Assembly (NCBI GenBank): GCA_029215795.1 | Contig: JARDYH010000005.1 | Span: forward strand, 34,478,001-34,542,000 | Length of the DNA: 64,000 nucleotides | Source: Anniella stebbinsi | Taxonomy: Eukaryota; Chordata; Lepidosauria; Squamata; Anniellidae | Direction of reading: 5' to 3' | Shown here: one piece after another, positions 44,401 through 52,555 of the stretch | Numbering within the stretch: the stretch's first letter is position 1 | How the letters are laid out: each line of letters begins with the position of its first letter | Translations under genes and position numbers: made by a program | Notes under the pieces: generated by a model | Database searches by the model: none | What the model was told of the DNA's origin: nothing | The model's input: the letters and a program-made list of their open reading frames with translations, nothing else

Positions 44401-45977
44401 AATAAATAATCAATATTACCCATCAAGGTTCTAAAAGCTTTGGAAAAAAAGAAAAGTTTTTTTTAATTGAATTTGACACTTGATTTCAATATTTGACATT
44501 ATTCTACAGTAACAAACAGCTTTTGAGTAGTTGACATGTAATGGCAGGTAGTACTTGTCATTTGACACACAACAATCACCAGCAATTAGCTAATATTTGG
44601 CAACAGCGACTATTTGACTACATGTGATAACTGCTAGTCAGTAGCAGTGAGTGTTCTATAGGTCACTTACAATGGGATTTCGCCTTAATGATCCTCTAAG
44701 GTAGATGGCAAAAGTTCAAATGTTGAGATCAAATTTAGAATTTTTAAGTTGACATTTTGAATCTTGACAGTGTCCAAAACCATTAGTAAATCAATGACAC
44801 AGTCACCATCTATGCTGTGGTAACAAGCATATGTTTCTGTCACTATGTGATTTGGATTAGTTGGAGTAATTTGTCCTTTTGGGGTGGGGTGGGGTGGGGG
44901 CGAGCATAAGGCGGAGGGGATTTTGTGTGACAAATTCTGCCTTGGGACAGAACTGTAGATTTTAATGACCTTCTCTTCTTGATCCAAGTGTTTTCTTTTT
45001 CTCCATATATCGTACATTGGAGTGGGGGGTGATGTCTGGCAAACCTGGACACCAGTCTCTTGCACGAGCATTTCTTTGATAGGGTTAATGATCTCTCTTG
45101 GTTACATGTCCAGGCCAAGAAGCATGGCTCAGGAAGCTGAAATGGCCCAAGCTGAAAAACTTCACTGCTCAAAAATGGCAGGCTTTATATGCAAACCCAG
45201 GATCCACAGAGACATCAGCTTTCCATAAATCGTATGATAACCTAGACTTCTTTTGGATTCTAAAGGCTGGGCACATGGTAAGTCACTTCTGTTTCTTTGG
45301 ACGGTAAAATAGAATATGAATGGAGGCTTGATTGCTTCCCTTTCTTGAATTGAATGTGCCTGTTGCAGTCTTGATAAGAAGCTACGCAGATGTACATTAG
45401 CAGTACATAATTTTGCACAAGTCTCTGCAATAATATTCTGAAGAACAAAAATGTAGCATGGCATGAAGAATCTCCCCATATGCTCCAGTGCAACATCTTG
45501 CCAGCAGAAAGCAAAAAGGAAAGGTCCTAATAGCCAGTCTAACTTTTTCTGGGGGTAGGGAACATTGGGCTGGGTTTAACACTCCACTGTTGAAATCATG
45601 GGACCTAAAAGTATTTGGTTCTGCTGGGTTGTACCTGAAGCTAGTAAACCCTGGATTTCTGTTCTTGTTCTCCCTCCTCCTTTTCCTGCCCCAAATACTG
45701 AATGAAAAAGTCTTATGCTAGCCTTTCTGGCTCAGTCTTTAAATGCCAATAGTCCAGAGGTGAATATTATAAAAAGGGGGGATTCTTGCCTCGGAGAGTC
45801 CCCCAAGCGTACCACCCCAGCTCCTTTCTTTCCTAAGTGACAACTGATTTGTTGTGGCTAGCTGGGAAATCCTCTGTAGTTGCTAATACTGCGTTGCTCT
45901 TCTTATATCAGGTACCAGCTGACCAAGGTGACATGGCGCTGAAAATGCTTAGGATGGTGACACATCAAGACCACTAG
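20102..45977 (+). CDS. SCPEP1: Retinoid-inducible serine carboxypeptidase, S10 family (13 coding exons)
   Basis: A secretory-pathway/lysosomal serine carboxypeptidase that removes C-terminal residues from peptides. Exons: 20102-20156, 26229-26374, 27752-27841, 29343-29498, 31213-31287, 32299-32371, 33542-33579, 34174-34302, 36175-36271, 38455-38568, 41254-41391, 45114-45277, 45912-45977. They total 1341 nt, 446 residues; the human protein has 452. A hydrophobic signal peptide covers about residues 1-20. Seen in order: MFWWLYYA and ELPLLMWLQGGPG (oxyanion-hole region), NPVGTGYSY, SESYGG with nucleophile Ser159, YNGQLDLIV with Asp364, KAGHMVPADQ with His424. Possible N-glycosylation sites: N40, N56, N118, N355, N386. 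All introns are GT-AG except intron 4 (GC-AG). The start has A at -3. Confidence 0.97.
20422..20575. mobile_element. Palindromic TIR element (family G), copy G1
   Basis: Ends CATCACACGGGAGGTTTAAT and ATTAAATCTCCCGTGTGATG, followed inwards by GCACATTTAC/GTAAATGTGC: about 35 bp of inverted repeat around a roughly 80-bp centre. A second copy is at 56004-56172. In SCPEP1 intron 1. Confidence 0.85.
20652..20683 (+). repeat. (GGGGT)n tract
   Basis: About six GGGGT units with G-quadruplex potential on the coding strand, in SCPEP1 intron 1. Similar short tracts are at 44880-44900 (GGGGT) and 30416-30441 (CCCCA). Confidence 0.9.
21475..21832 (-). mobile_element. L2-like LINE 3' fragment
   Basis: Minus-strand frame RPFSSAAPRLWNGLPEETRQ (about 21690-21750) is the conserved C-terminal block (AFS.AAPRLWN.LP) of L2/CR1-like polymerases, followed by LLEFKKAIKTSLFRQ and a UTR running to an AAATTTATTATTATT tail at 21475. 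In SCPEP1 intron 1. Confidence 0.8.
21985..22141 (+). mobile_element. CR1-like LINE 3' end fragment
   Basis: Diverged copy of the same 3' UTR as at 15915, ending TTAGGCTGATTCAGCAC...CTCTTATTATGTTCTT. In SCPEP1 intron 1, directly after a GTAAGCCCC short repeat (21917-21960). Confidence 0.65.
23455..23772. mobile_element. Foldback hAT-like MITE (family D), copy D5
   Basis: 318 bp, ends TGGGTGACCATATGAAAAGC and CATATGGTCACCCA, same foldback layout as D2. Flanking 8-mers are not clearly duplicated. More diverged than D2, D4 and D6. In SCPEP1 intron 1. Confidence 0.85.
23978..24301. mobile_element. hAT-like non-autonomous element (TAGRGTGGCC ends)
   Basis: Starts TAGAGTGGCCGTGTGTCCTC and ends AAGTGGCCACCCTA. 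A related element starts TAGGGTGGCCAGGTGTCC at 31431 and runs to about 31632. Both lie in SCPEP1 introns. No target duplication identified. Confidence 0.6.
24302..26228. other. SCPEP1 intron 1, 3' part
   Basis: No gene-like feature seen. Short simple runs (CT at 25720-25738) and AT-rich sequence only. Confidence 0.5.
26229..26374 (+). CDS. SCPEP1: SCPEP1 coding exon 2
   Basis: Acceptor CCTTTTAG, donor CAA|GTAAGT. Encodes residues 19-67 including WGYVPVRSNASMFWWLYYAD and FTELPLLMWLQ, the N-terminal strand region of the hydrolase fold. Confidence 0.95.
26724..26809. mobile_element. Mini hairpin element (family C)
   Basis: About 86 bp: GGGTTCACACAACACGCTAA on the left, TTAGCGTGTCATCTGAAC on the right, with CCACACTCA/TGAGTGTGG arms inside. 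Its right edge is interrupted by element D6. In SCPEP1 intron 2. Confidence 0.75.
26810..27129. mobile_element. Foldback hAT-like MITE (family D), copy D6
   Basis: 320 bp with ends TAGGGTGACCAG and CTGGTCAGCCTA, and a perfect 8-bp target duplication ATCTGAAC at 26802-26809 and 27130-27137. Inserted into the end of the mini element C. In SCPEP1 intron 2. Confidence 0.93.
27752..27841 (+). CDS. SCPEP1: SCPEP1 coding exon 3
   Basis: Encodes GGPGASGCGYGNFEEIGPLD then TDLKPRKTTW (68-97), carrying the GGPG oxyanion-hole motif. Acceptor TTTCCTAG, donor TGG|GTATGT. Confidence 0.95.
28144..28498. mobile_element. GCGC-rich TIR element (family E), copy E3
   Basis: 355 bp, near-identical to E1 over its whole length, including GGCCCCCTCCACAAGGATGC at the left, the AATGAGCCTT hairpin and GTGTGGAGGAGGCC at the right. 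In SCPEP1 intron 3. Confidence 0.88.
28584..28771. mobile_element. Small TIR element (family B), copy B1
   Basis: Starts CCCTGTGCAGACGACACACT and ends AGGGTGTTGTCTGAACAGGG. An internal GCTTAGCGTGTCGTGTGAAC gives a second right-like end, so it may be two short elements in series. Second copy at 37869-38060. Confidence 0.75.
29343..29498 (+). CDS. SCPEP1: SCPEP1 coding exon 4 with GC donor
   Basis: Encodes residues 98-149: LQAASVLYVDNPVGTGYSYV ... VVLRKFFSSKTEFQ. Acceptor TGATGCAG. The donor is CAG|GCAAGTGT. The next GT downstream would shift the frame, while the GC site joins exactly to TIPFYIFSESYGG. Confidence 0.93.
30461..30650 (+). mobile_element. tRNA-derived SINE, diverged
   Basis: GTAGTTGCATTG ... 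GGGAGTTCCAATCC (B-box-like) ... TTGTTGTGAGTATAAAATGG, parallel to the SINE at 12122. In SCPEP1 intron 4. Confidence 0.6.
30705..30858 (+). mobile_element. CR1 3' end fragment
   Basis: Contains AGACTAGATGATCTCAGAGG, CCCTTCCAACTCAATG and the ATTCTATGGT end, the classical CR1 3' terminus. In SCPEP1 intron 4. Confidence 0.85.
31213..31287 (+). CDS. SCPEP1: SCPEP1 coding exon 5 (catalytic serine)
   Basis: Encodes TIPFYIFSESYGGKMAAAIA then LGLHK (150-174), with nucleophile Ser159 in SESYGG. Acceptor CTTGCAG, donor AAG|GTAAAA. Confidence 0.96.
31640..32298. other. SCPEP1 intron 5, 3' part
   Basis: Contains MITE-like pieces (TGGCTGGGTTCACCTGACAC near 32061 and GTTAACAAACCATGG near 32000). No gene. 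Confidence 0.4.
32299..32371 (+). CDS. SCPEP1: SCPEP1 coding exon 6
   Basis: Encodes AIQAGTIKCNFRGVALGDSW then ISPL and the first base of Asp199. Acceptor TTTTAAAG, donor CTAG|GTATGT. The GVALGDSWISP motif is typical of this carboxypeptidase. Confidence 0.95.
33243..33309. repeat. (CCCT)n(CT)n(C)n compound microsatellite
   Basis: About eight CCCT units, then about 13 CT units, then a run of C. In SCPEP1 intron 6. Confidence 0.95.
33542..33579 (+). CDS. SCPEP1: SCPEP1 coding exon 7 (38 nt)
   Basis: Encodes (D)SVLAWGPYLYST. Acceptor ACCTTTTAG, donor ACT|GTAAGT. The length and both phases match its neighbours. Confidence 0.92.
34174..34302 (+). CDS. SCPEP1: SCPEP1 coding exon 8
   Basis: Encodes SFLDDKGLKEVTTAAKKILD ... 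LWSKAEDIIEE (212-254), helical cap region. Acceptor TTTGCACTGCAG, donor GAG|GTAAGA. Confidence 0.95.
34876..35140 (-). mobile_element. CR1-like LINE 3' UTR fragment
   Basis: ACATAAGAACATAAAAAGAG then CCATCTAGTCCAG and TTCACACAGTGGCC, matching the tail at 16152 on the minus strand. In SCPEP1 intron 8. Confidence 0.85.
36175..36271 (+). CDS. SCPEP1: SCPEP1 coding exon 9
   Basis: Encodes NTNGVNFYNILTQD then a Thr/Ser-rich linker (TTSNTALTSTTASETSPF, 269-286). Acceptor TTTCCTAG, donor TTCT|GTAAGT. The linker is much less conserved than the surrounding exons. Confidence 0.92.
37180..37243 (+). mobile_element. LINE 3' tail fragment (L2-like)
   Basis: TTTAATTTGCTGCAAACTGC, CCTAGGAATTTTTTGG and AAATAAAA, a degraded version of the tail at 62360-62420. 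In SCPEP1 intron 9. Confidence 0.5.
37869..38060. mobile_element. Small TIR element (family B), copy B2
   Basis: Starts CTGTTCAGACGACACGTTAA, ends TATTGTCTGAACAG, and shares the interior of B1, including ACCATGGTGGCTACATAA. In SCPEP1 intron 9. Confidence 0.8.
38408..38451. repeat. (CT)22 microsatellite forming a splice acceptor tract
   Basis: An uninterrupted CT run directly followed by AAG and SCPEP1 exon 10. It is the entire polypyrimidine tract of that acceptor. Confidence 0.95.
38455..38568 (+). CDS. SCPEP1: SCPEP1 coding exon 10
   Basis: Encodes (L)KLFQRHVQSQNKDKLSDLMN then GPIRKKLKIIPDHVKWG. The acceptor is (CT)22-AAG, so the pyrimidine tract is a microsatellite. Donor GGAG|GTAGTG. 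Confidence 0.93.
38957..39174. mobile_element. Small TIR element (family A), copy A2
   Basis: Ends CTCAATTCGGACGACAC and CGTGTCGTCCGAATTGAG form an 18-bp inverted repeat with one difference in spacing. The interior matches A1 (GCCATAGTCAACTCAG, ATTATTTATTACCATGTTG). In SCPEP1 intron 10. Confidence 0.85.
39117..39136 (+). repeat. Short interstitial telomere-type repeat
   Basis: AGGGTTAGGGTTAGGGTTAG, about three TTAGGG units, inside element A2 at a position where A1 has a different sequence. Confidence 0.8.
39176..39243. repeat. (CTCA)n(CA)n compound microsatellite
   Basis: About ten CTCA units followed by CA repeats, abutting the right end of element A2. Confidence 0.95.
40862..41186. mobile_element. 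GCGC-rich TIR element (family E), copy E4, reversed and decayed
   Basis: Minus-orientation relative of E1: AATTATGCGCATTGTCGAAT, GTTAAAGCGCCTTATG, ACATTAAAGCGCG, and CGCATAATCGGCC near its right side. Ends GGTAACTCTACA/TGTAGAGGGGACC. In SCPEP1 intron 10, ending about 70 bp before exon 11. Confidence 0.7.
41254..41391 (+). CDS. SCPEP1: SCPEP1 coding exon 11 (catalytic aspartate)
   Basis: Encodes (G)QSKDVFMNMAEDFMKHAIDV ... NVTVYNGQLDLIVSTI. Asp364 of the triad lies in NGQLDLIV. Acceptor TTGCCTTCCAG, donor ATAG|GTAAGG. Confidence 0.95.
41392..43279. other. SCPEP1 intron 11, 5' part
   Basis: No gene or well-defined repeat recognised. Confidence 0.45.
43280..43627. mobile_element. Palindromic element (family K), copy K1
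   Basis: Starts GGTTTGTTAACCATGGGTTG and ends CAACCCATGGTTAACAAAC: about 19 bp of inverted repeat. Inner blocks GCTTCTACTTTGCTAAACAA and TTGTTTAGCAAAGTAGAAGC are also inverted. In SCPEP1 intron 11. A relative lies at 60610-60974. Confidence 0.8.
43700..45113. other. SCPEP1 intron 11, 3' part
   Basis: AT-rich, with a degraded LINE/SINE-like stretch at 44240-44450 (TTATTTTATTTATTTAGTACC) and a GGGGT tract at 44880-44900. No gene. Confidence 0.4.
45114..45277 (+). CDS. SCPEP1: SCPEP1 coding exon 12 (catalytic histidine)
   Basis: Encodes (G)QEAWLRKLKWPKLKNFTAQK ... FFWILKAGHM (372-425) with triad His424. Acceptor ACATGTCCAG, donor ATG|GTAAGT. Confidence 0.96.
45912..45977 (+). CDS. SCPEP1: SCPEP1 terminal coding exon 13
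   Basis: Acceptor CTTATATCAG. Encodes VPADQGDMALKMLRMVTHQD then H and a TAG stop at 45975-45977. VPxDQ directly follows the catalytic His. Confidence 0.95.
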   Translation, partial: VPADQGDMALKMLRMVTHQDH

Positions 45978-46481
45978 CAGAGCTGCAGCCAGCTGGGCTG
46001 GCTTTCCTATAAAAGTGCAGCATGCTGTTGGGATGTTTCCATTGCACTTTGAACCACAGGAGGAACAATCACTGCACAGCACAGTTGTGTCTTTCTGCTA
46101 TCTGGTACTGTGCAAGGCATTTTAAGAAGATGCCGATGCTGCCTTTACACTTATAAAATCCTGGCTCACTGCCCCTGCATTTACCCCACTGACCTTCAGT
46201 GTGATAAATAATTCACTGAAGGCTTGCTTTCTGCTCTGCTACCCCTTGTATAGAATGGGAAGAATTGTTTGATCATCTTATGTGTGAGCATAATTCTTAA
46301 GTCCCGCAGCTCAAGAGACAAAGAGTGGGTGGATGCTCTTTCTCAAACAGCAATAACGTTCACTATAAATTGCTAAGGACAATTTTTAAATGTATTGTTT
46401 AAGATAAGTATTTTATGTACACGTTCAAACAAGCACTCTTCTGCATGCACAGAAAACGGGCCTTACTGGGCTTTGCCGTAG

Positions 46482-46487
46482 ATTAAA
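46482..46487 (+). terminator. SCPEP1: Possible SCPEP1 polyadenylation signal (ATTAAA)
   Basis: ATTAAA about 505 bp after the stop codon. It is the first reasonable hexamer downstream and gives a UTR of ordinary length. A canonical AATAAA appears only at 48388-48393. Confidence 0.35.
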
Positions 46488-46554
46488 CTCAACTCCCAAA
46501 GCTACCGCGTTTCTTTCTGCAACTCGTTGCAGCTTGATCTCAAATGTGGGCTTG

Positions 46555-47337
46555 GGCCTGAGTCTCACTGCGTACAATGGAGCTTACTTCCTCGAAAGTA
46601 CCCATAGGATTATGGGCTTATGTTCATCCAGTGTGGAGAGGGCAGAGCTAGGAGTGCAAAAGATGCTTTTCTGTTGGCTTCAAGTATTCAGGTCCACCTA
46701 GGAGAAAATGTGGGGATAAAAATCAGCAAGCAGAGGTGAAGATTCCTCACCCACCCATTCCATCCCTCACTTATGTTGTGATTCAGATAGAGCCCCATTT
46801 GAAAACCCAGGTCTGCTGCCAACACCCTAAGCCAGCTCTATCCGTACCTCCAGTTGCATCTATTTTTTCTTCAATGGAATGGGTTTTGGGGGGGGGGGAG
46901 TATCAAAAGCAACTAAGGAAGCTGCAATCTTGAACAGAGGACCAGCAGGGTTTGGGGAGGGGAAGGTGATGCTTTACCTTTTCACCTCTGCCTAGCCTTT
47001 TCACTTGAATTTACCCACCCCACACTGCTTTTACTTGAATTTACCCACTCTCACTGGGGTGTGGGAAGACATTGGGGACAAACTCTTCTCCCCATGCAGG
47101 AAAAAGTAGTGTGTGTGTAAGTAGTTAGAGGGGAAAGGGTTAAGCAGTGTCTCATCAACAAAAATGAAAGTGCTTCCTTACACTACATGGGGGGTAAGAT
47201 GTTAATCAAATGCACTGAAGACATGCCAGGATTTGGCCTCTGCATCCACATACTTGCTTTCTTGCATATAGCTGATCCTTAAGAATATATAGGAGGCAGC
47301 CTTATACTAGCTCAAACTATTATTTGTCCATCTAGCC
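46555..47337. other. Intergenic, downstream of SCPEP1
   Basis: Begins with a GCTTACTTCC-type short repeat (46555-46620). Otherwise nothing gene-like. Confidence 0.45.
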
Positions 47338-47695
47338 AGGAGTCGGGAACCTCAGATCTGCAGGTCAACTTCTGCCCTCTTGTGGTCCCAATGTGGCCCT
47401 CCAGAGTTCCCCATATGGCCCTGCAACCCTCTCCTGACCCCACCCCCTTTCCCCCAATCACTAATCGTTGGGTGGGGTTCAGCTTTTGTGAATTCCCCCC
47501 TCCCCGCCCCATTCTAAAAGATTGAAATGCCTCTCCTAAGCTTTAGTTACTGGCAGTAAGAACTTTCAGCTACAACCTGATGGAATGTTTTTGGTACTTT
47601 TGCCCTGCCCCTTTTGCCTCTAGCCCCACCCACCATTGAATCTTCTCTGAAATGGAATTTGGCCCTGAGACTTAAAGAGGTTCCCCAACCTTGAT
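47338..47695. mobile_element. Non-autonomous DNA-transposon-like repeat, second copy
   Basis: AGTCGGGAACCTCAGATCTG at the left and CTTAAAGAGGTTCCCCAACC at the right. The interior has TTAGTTACTGGCAGTAAGAA as in the 5990-6470 copy. Confidence 0.65.
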
Positions 47696-50190
47696 CTAGC
47701 CCAAGCTTGTTTGCTCCGACTGGCAGCAGTTTTCTCCAGGGTCTGAGGTAGAGAGAAGCCTTTCACATCTGCTACTTGATCCTTTTAACTGAGGCTGTCA
47801 GAGGTTGACTGATGCTGAAGATGCTAGGATCTTCTATTGCCAGGCATATGTGCAGTCACTGTGCTATGGATCCCTGCTCATCAAAAGACAATGTGGAGAG
47901 AATACTGAAGCTGACATAGTTAGTAGTATGTGTTGTTTGGAAACCCAGCACAACTTTTTACTAGGGTTTTGGGGTGTTGGTGTTGGTGGCCATGTATTAT
48001 TTCTTGTGCTTCATGTTCTGTTTTAAATTGGGCAACCAACCATGAAGGAAGCTGCCACCTTAATGAGACCTCGCAGTCTAGTTTCATTTTCACTATTTGC
48101 AATCCCTATGCTTGGAAGCTCCAAAGCATGTATGTGGATCTCTTAATAAGGAGCAGAGAACCCCTTGCCTCCACAGAATGAAACGGAAAGATGAAGGACG
48201 TTGTCTTGCCGGATAACACCAAGAAAAGACAAACAGAAAAATCTTGCTCAGCATTATCATCTCTTGGCTGTCCCGTTTTCTCCTTATTCTCTAGTCAGGA
48301 CGTTAATATACGGTAGAAGTTCTCCAGGCTCAAATGACATGCTTTGAACAATTAAGCTTTTCAGGGAAATCACTGCGGTCTTATTTAAATAAAATGTTAT
48401 GTGTTGGCAATCAAACGTGAGTTGCTTCTCTCATCATATATTTAATGCATGTCTTTCTAATGACTAAATTATAATAATAAAAACCGGCAATGAAATCATA
48501 TTTGTGTGATGTTTATGAAATCTGCAGGCACCACTTTTTAAAGCATAGGGTTTTAAGAAATATTGCTTTTAGAAGTGCCGAATCAACTTTTCTGTGTATG
48601 CATCCAACATGTTTATTAGCACATAGGATTGTATCTGACCCTTGCCCAAGCAGAAGTCTGCTTGGGCAACGGATCTTCCCTGTCCTCTCCTACCTGCAAC
48701 CCCTTACATATGCCCCAAATTTGCTCCGTGGGTATACAAGGGGCTGCAAGAGGGAGAGGGAAATCTTTGGGTACCTCTTCACGGCTTATTTGGGTCACCT
48801 TTACTTCCTTCTGATGTCATTTTGTACACACGATTGAGTGGGGCACAGATCAGGTGTGTATGCGACTTATAGCCTCCGTTAACGCGCATTTCCAAGGTGT
48901 TGATTAAACACAACTTTTAATGTTTCTCTGATGTTCGTTCACATTTTTGTTCTGTAACCCTCCACTGCCCATTGGGAGTAATGCTAATTGTGGGCTTAGT
49001 TTGGTGGGCAGGGCTTGTGATGTCATGAGAATGCCTGTCCCTTCTCTGGCTACCCCTCCCAAGTTGTGGACAAGGTGGGAGGAGATTAACCCAATGCTTG
49101 CTTTGTCATTTCCTGTCTCTTCCCTCCTACTTCTTCTCCTTCCCTTGACTGGACTGTTCAGTAATGGCTGACCTTAAGTTACCGGTACTTAAAGTAAAGT
49201 TTCTGTTAAATCCCCACTGGAATCTTTCTTTTGTTGAGATGTGCAGCTACTCACATGGAGCTGGTTCTACAGGAAGCAAGGGGGTTGGAATAAGGATGTC
49301 CATTGCTCATTTTGAGTATAATTTGAGGTCCGCTAAGGCTTCCCTCCTCCCACCCCCAACCCCGCTCCTTTGCTGGAATAACGGCTTGAAAAAGGAAGGG
49401 AAACTTCTGTACATGCAAGCCAGTTCCTGCCATTGAGCAATGTTACTCGGGAGTAAGGAGCATTGAGCAGGTGGGGGGGGGGACTTTCTGCCCAGGAACC
49501 TTAGCGCCCATGCATGCATAGGGCTTCGTATCTTCTTTCCCTTCTTTCCCTGGAAGTTATGTGTGTGTGTGTATCACAACAAAAACAGCACTTGTTTTTT
49601 ATTATAAAGCAGTGCAATATCTTTATTCTACTAATGGTTACATGTGGCCAAAATCCCATTGAAAAGTGTGGCCGGAGCAATCTGAAAGGCACAGCGCAAG
49701 TGGGGAAAACACGGGATTGGGCGGAACCCGCCGAACGAAAGGGAACATGCAACAATCGCTTGGAAATTAATGTCAGTCCACAGACGCAACGTCCAAGTTG
49801 GGCTGTCCCCTGCCGTGTGGGTCATTCAAATGGCACTGGCGGTTGCCAGAGTGGTAGCAGAGAGCGGGCACGCCACAATATACGCTCCAGTCTCCTCATT
49901 CTGCGCAGAAGGTGACACAATTGGTATAATATCAAGCGAACTGTGTGTGGGGAAAGAGAGGACATCTGTGCCATCTAGTTTTTCTGTTACGGCCATCGTT
50001 CATCCCTCCCCCACTCCCTCATTACCAGTCACCCACCTCTGCGACTCATAGACCAGGTTATGGGATGGAGAGGTTGCCCTCTAGACCACTCAGCATTGGG
50101 CATTCCAGAACCAACTGTGCTGGCATCTTGGTGTCCGGAGACAGACAGAATAATGGGAAGTTTGTATGGAACTGGGACATCAGTGTGAAA
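47696..50190. other. Intergenic DNA without recognised genes
   Basis: Both strands read. Open frames up to 133 codons (49514-49915) show no family motif. I recognise no gene or clear repeat limits. Confidence 0.45.
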
Positions 50191-52111
50191 TGCAACATTC
50201 CGCTTTATTATTTTTATACAACTTATCCATCACTCCCATAAATTTATCTCCAAACCCAAATGTTTTTAATATTGTTTTGAGTGCTGGCCATTCCACACAA
50301 TCAAAGGCTTTGAATATATCCAATGCTAGCAGGCCTGCTTTTAAATTCCTTTTTTTTATAATACTAATTATATTTAATACTCTTCCCATTAAATTAGACA
50401 TTTGCCTACACGGAATAAATCCACACTGATCTTTTTTAATATATTTACCAATAAATGTGGCCATTCTTTTTGCCATTATTGCTGTAAAAATCTTTGAATC
50501 TTGATTTATTAAGGAAATTGGTCTATATGATGCGGGATCCGTTAGGTCCTTACCTGGTTTCGGAATTAATATAATCAGGGAATGATCCCATGATGGCGGA
50601 GTCTTCCCCCCTTCTATTATAGTATTAAATAATTTCTTTAATCTCGGTACTAAAATTCCTTTAAAAAGCTTATAATACTCCGACCCCAAACCATCCATCC
50701 CCGGTGATTTTCCTCCTTTTAATTTATCAATAACTCCCTCTATCTCTTTTTCCGTAACTAAACCTTCCATATAATCCCTGTCCTGTTTCTGCAATTTTAT
50801 TTTCCAATTCCTCTCTACATATTCCAATATCTTATCTTGCGGTCCCGATCCTGATGTATATAATTCACTGTAAAAATCCTTAAATATATTTAATTTATCT
50901 TTCATTAAATTACAACTATTCCCTGCCTTATCCTTTATTGTCCCTATCATATTCTTAGCCTTTTCCAACTGTGTGGATCTAGCCAGCATCTTTGAGTTCC
51001 TATTGCTATATTCAAAAAAATCTCTTTTTAAATACAACAAATTCTTTTGAACTTGTTCTAATTCTTCTTTCTCTAATTCCTTTTTCTTAGCTTGAATTTG
51101 GGCAATTAGGCATTTATCTTTTGTCTCCTTTAACTTTTCTTCCAAACTCCTTATCTCCTCTTCAATCTTTTTATTTTGAGCTTCCTGTTGTTTTTTTAAT
51201 GTACATCTTTCCCTAATACAAATCCCTCTTACTACAGCTTTCATTGTATCCCATAATATGTCCTGCCGAGTATTCTCTTTTTCATTAATCTCCCAGATTT
51301 CCTGCAATTCTTTCTTTATTTTCTCCATTATATCTTTTTTATTCAACAACCTTACATCCAGTCTCCATCTCTTCGCTTGTCTATAGTCTTTCTTGGTTTC
51401 CATGTCCATTGTCATTAACGCGTGGTCAGTGACCTTGATAACTCCAATATCACAATCTATAATTTTGGGTAACATATTTTTTGATACAAAAATGTGGTCT
51501 ATCCTTGAGTAACTCTTAAATCTCTGTGAATAGAAAGTATATTTCCTTTCTTCCCCTCTTAAAACTCTCCACACATCCATTAATTCTTTCCCTTCCATTA
51601 ATTTGCTTAACTCTGTCTTCCCCACCCTCTTAGTATCTTTTAGTATGTTATCCCTGTCTTTCCCTATATCTAGTACCATATTAAAGTCACCAGCCATCAC
51701 AATATGCTTTTTACCCACTTCTCCCAACACGTTAAATACTTCATCAATAAAATCCATTTGTTTCCCATTTGGAGCATAGACATTCACTAATACATATTCC
51801 TCTTCTCCCAACTTGCAGAACATAATAAGAAACCTTCCATTGTTATCTCTCTTTACACTTTGAATATTTATACCACATGTCTTTGAAATTATTATTGCCA
51901 CTCCTCTCGATTTTGAAGTTCCATATGCCTTCTCATAAACGCCCACCTCCCTCATTCGAAGCTCATTAACTCCATCTTTGGCCTGATGAGTTTCCTGCAA
52001 AAAAATTACATCTATTTTTTTGTTCTTTAATAACATTTCAATCCTCTTTCTTTTAATTACCGTTCCTAGCCCTTTAACATTCAATGTTGCCAATCTAAGT
52101 TTATTTTCCAT
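50180..52111 (-). CDS. L1-type ORF2 fragment: endonuclease plus N-terminal reverse transcriptase
   Basis: 643 codons open without a stop, starting MENKLRLATLNVKGLG. Apurinic-type endonuclease (about 1-235) with its catalytic residues visible: Asn in LNVKG, Glu in FLQETH, Tyr in VYAPNG, AGDFNM, SRIDHIFVS and the final TDHAL. A coiled-coil-like linker (about 290-390) follows. The RT N-terminal part has GKSPGMDGL, SLIILIPKPGKDLTDPASYR, QCGFIPCRQM and motif A LALDIFKAFD. It breaks off after NKAECCI (near 50192), before the YxDD box, so the polymerase is not functional. The long open frame points to a recent copy. Confidence 0.93.
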   Translation of the reverse strand: MENKLRLATLNVKGLGTVIKRKRIEMLLKNKKIDVIFLQETHQAKDGVNELRMREVGVYEKAYGTSKSRGVAIIISKTCGINIQSVKRDNNGRFLIMFCKLGEEEYVLVNVYAPNGKQMDFIDEVFNVLGEVGKKHIVMAGDFNMVLDIGKDRDNILKDTKRVGKTELSKLMEGKELMDVWRVLRGEERKYTFYSQRFKSYSRIDHIFVSKNMLPKIIDCDIGVIKVTDHALMTMDMETKKDYRQAKRWRLDVRLLNKKDIMEKIKKELQEIWEINEKENTRQDILWDTMKAVVRGICIRERCTLKKQQEAQNKKIEEEIRSLEEKLKETKDKCLIAQIQAKKKELEKEELEQVQKNLLYLKRDFFEYSNRNSKMLARSTQLEKAKNMIGTIKDKAGNSCNLMKDKLNIFKDFYSELYTSGSGPQDKILEYVERNWKIKLQKQDRDYMEGLVTEKEIEGVIDKLKGGKSPGMDGLGSEYYKLFKGILVPRLKKLFNTIIEGGKTPPSWDHSLIILIPKPGKDLTDPASYRPISLINQDSKIFTAIMAKRMATFIGKYIKKDQCGFIPCRQMSNLMGRVLNIISIIKKRNLKAGLLALDIFKAFDCVEWPALKTILKTFGFGDKFMGVMDKLYKNNKAECCISH

Positions 52112-52355
52112 CTCTCTCTTTCACACAAGTCTTTAAGTCGGTCTCCCTCTGTGTTACACATACCCCCTCCCCCCTAACCCTCCCCCCCACATTCACCCCC
52201 AATTTCACCCCCCTCCTCACCAGCGTGCTGGGCTTTGGTCCCAATCTTCTTAGAACTCTTAGGGGGGGGGGGAGCTCGGCCCAACATTCCGGAATAACGT
52301 CTACCCTCCCCTCCAAGTCTCTTCTTCTCCCTATCCCTCTTACAATATATATTGT

Positions 52356-52550
52356 CTATTCATTGCTCCCTCCTGCCGCGCCCTCGTCTTGCTTCTCTTC
52401 TCCAACCGATGTGGCATCCATTATGCCCAGCTCCTCCAACAACTCGATTCCTTGCTCACAAGATGTTATTCTTTGCTGCTTCCCGTTCCACTTGAACCTC
52501 AAGAAAACTGGGTATCCCCAATTATAGGAGATCGATTTCATCTTCAGAAG
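52356..52550 (-). pseudogene. L1 ORF1 C-terminal fragment
   Basis: Minus-strand frame SISYNWGYPVFLRFKWNGKQ then QRITSCEQGIELLEELG, resembling the C-terminal domain of L1 ORF1 proteins, ending at a stop 245 bp before ORF2. The upstream part is absent, so the L1 piece spans roughly 50192-52550. Confidence 0.65.
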
Positions 52551-52555
52551 CAGCA

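Noticed and set aside
49514..49915. 133-codon plus-strand frame and overlapping minus-strand frames
   Set aside because: No motif and no splice context; several frames are open on both strands by chance.
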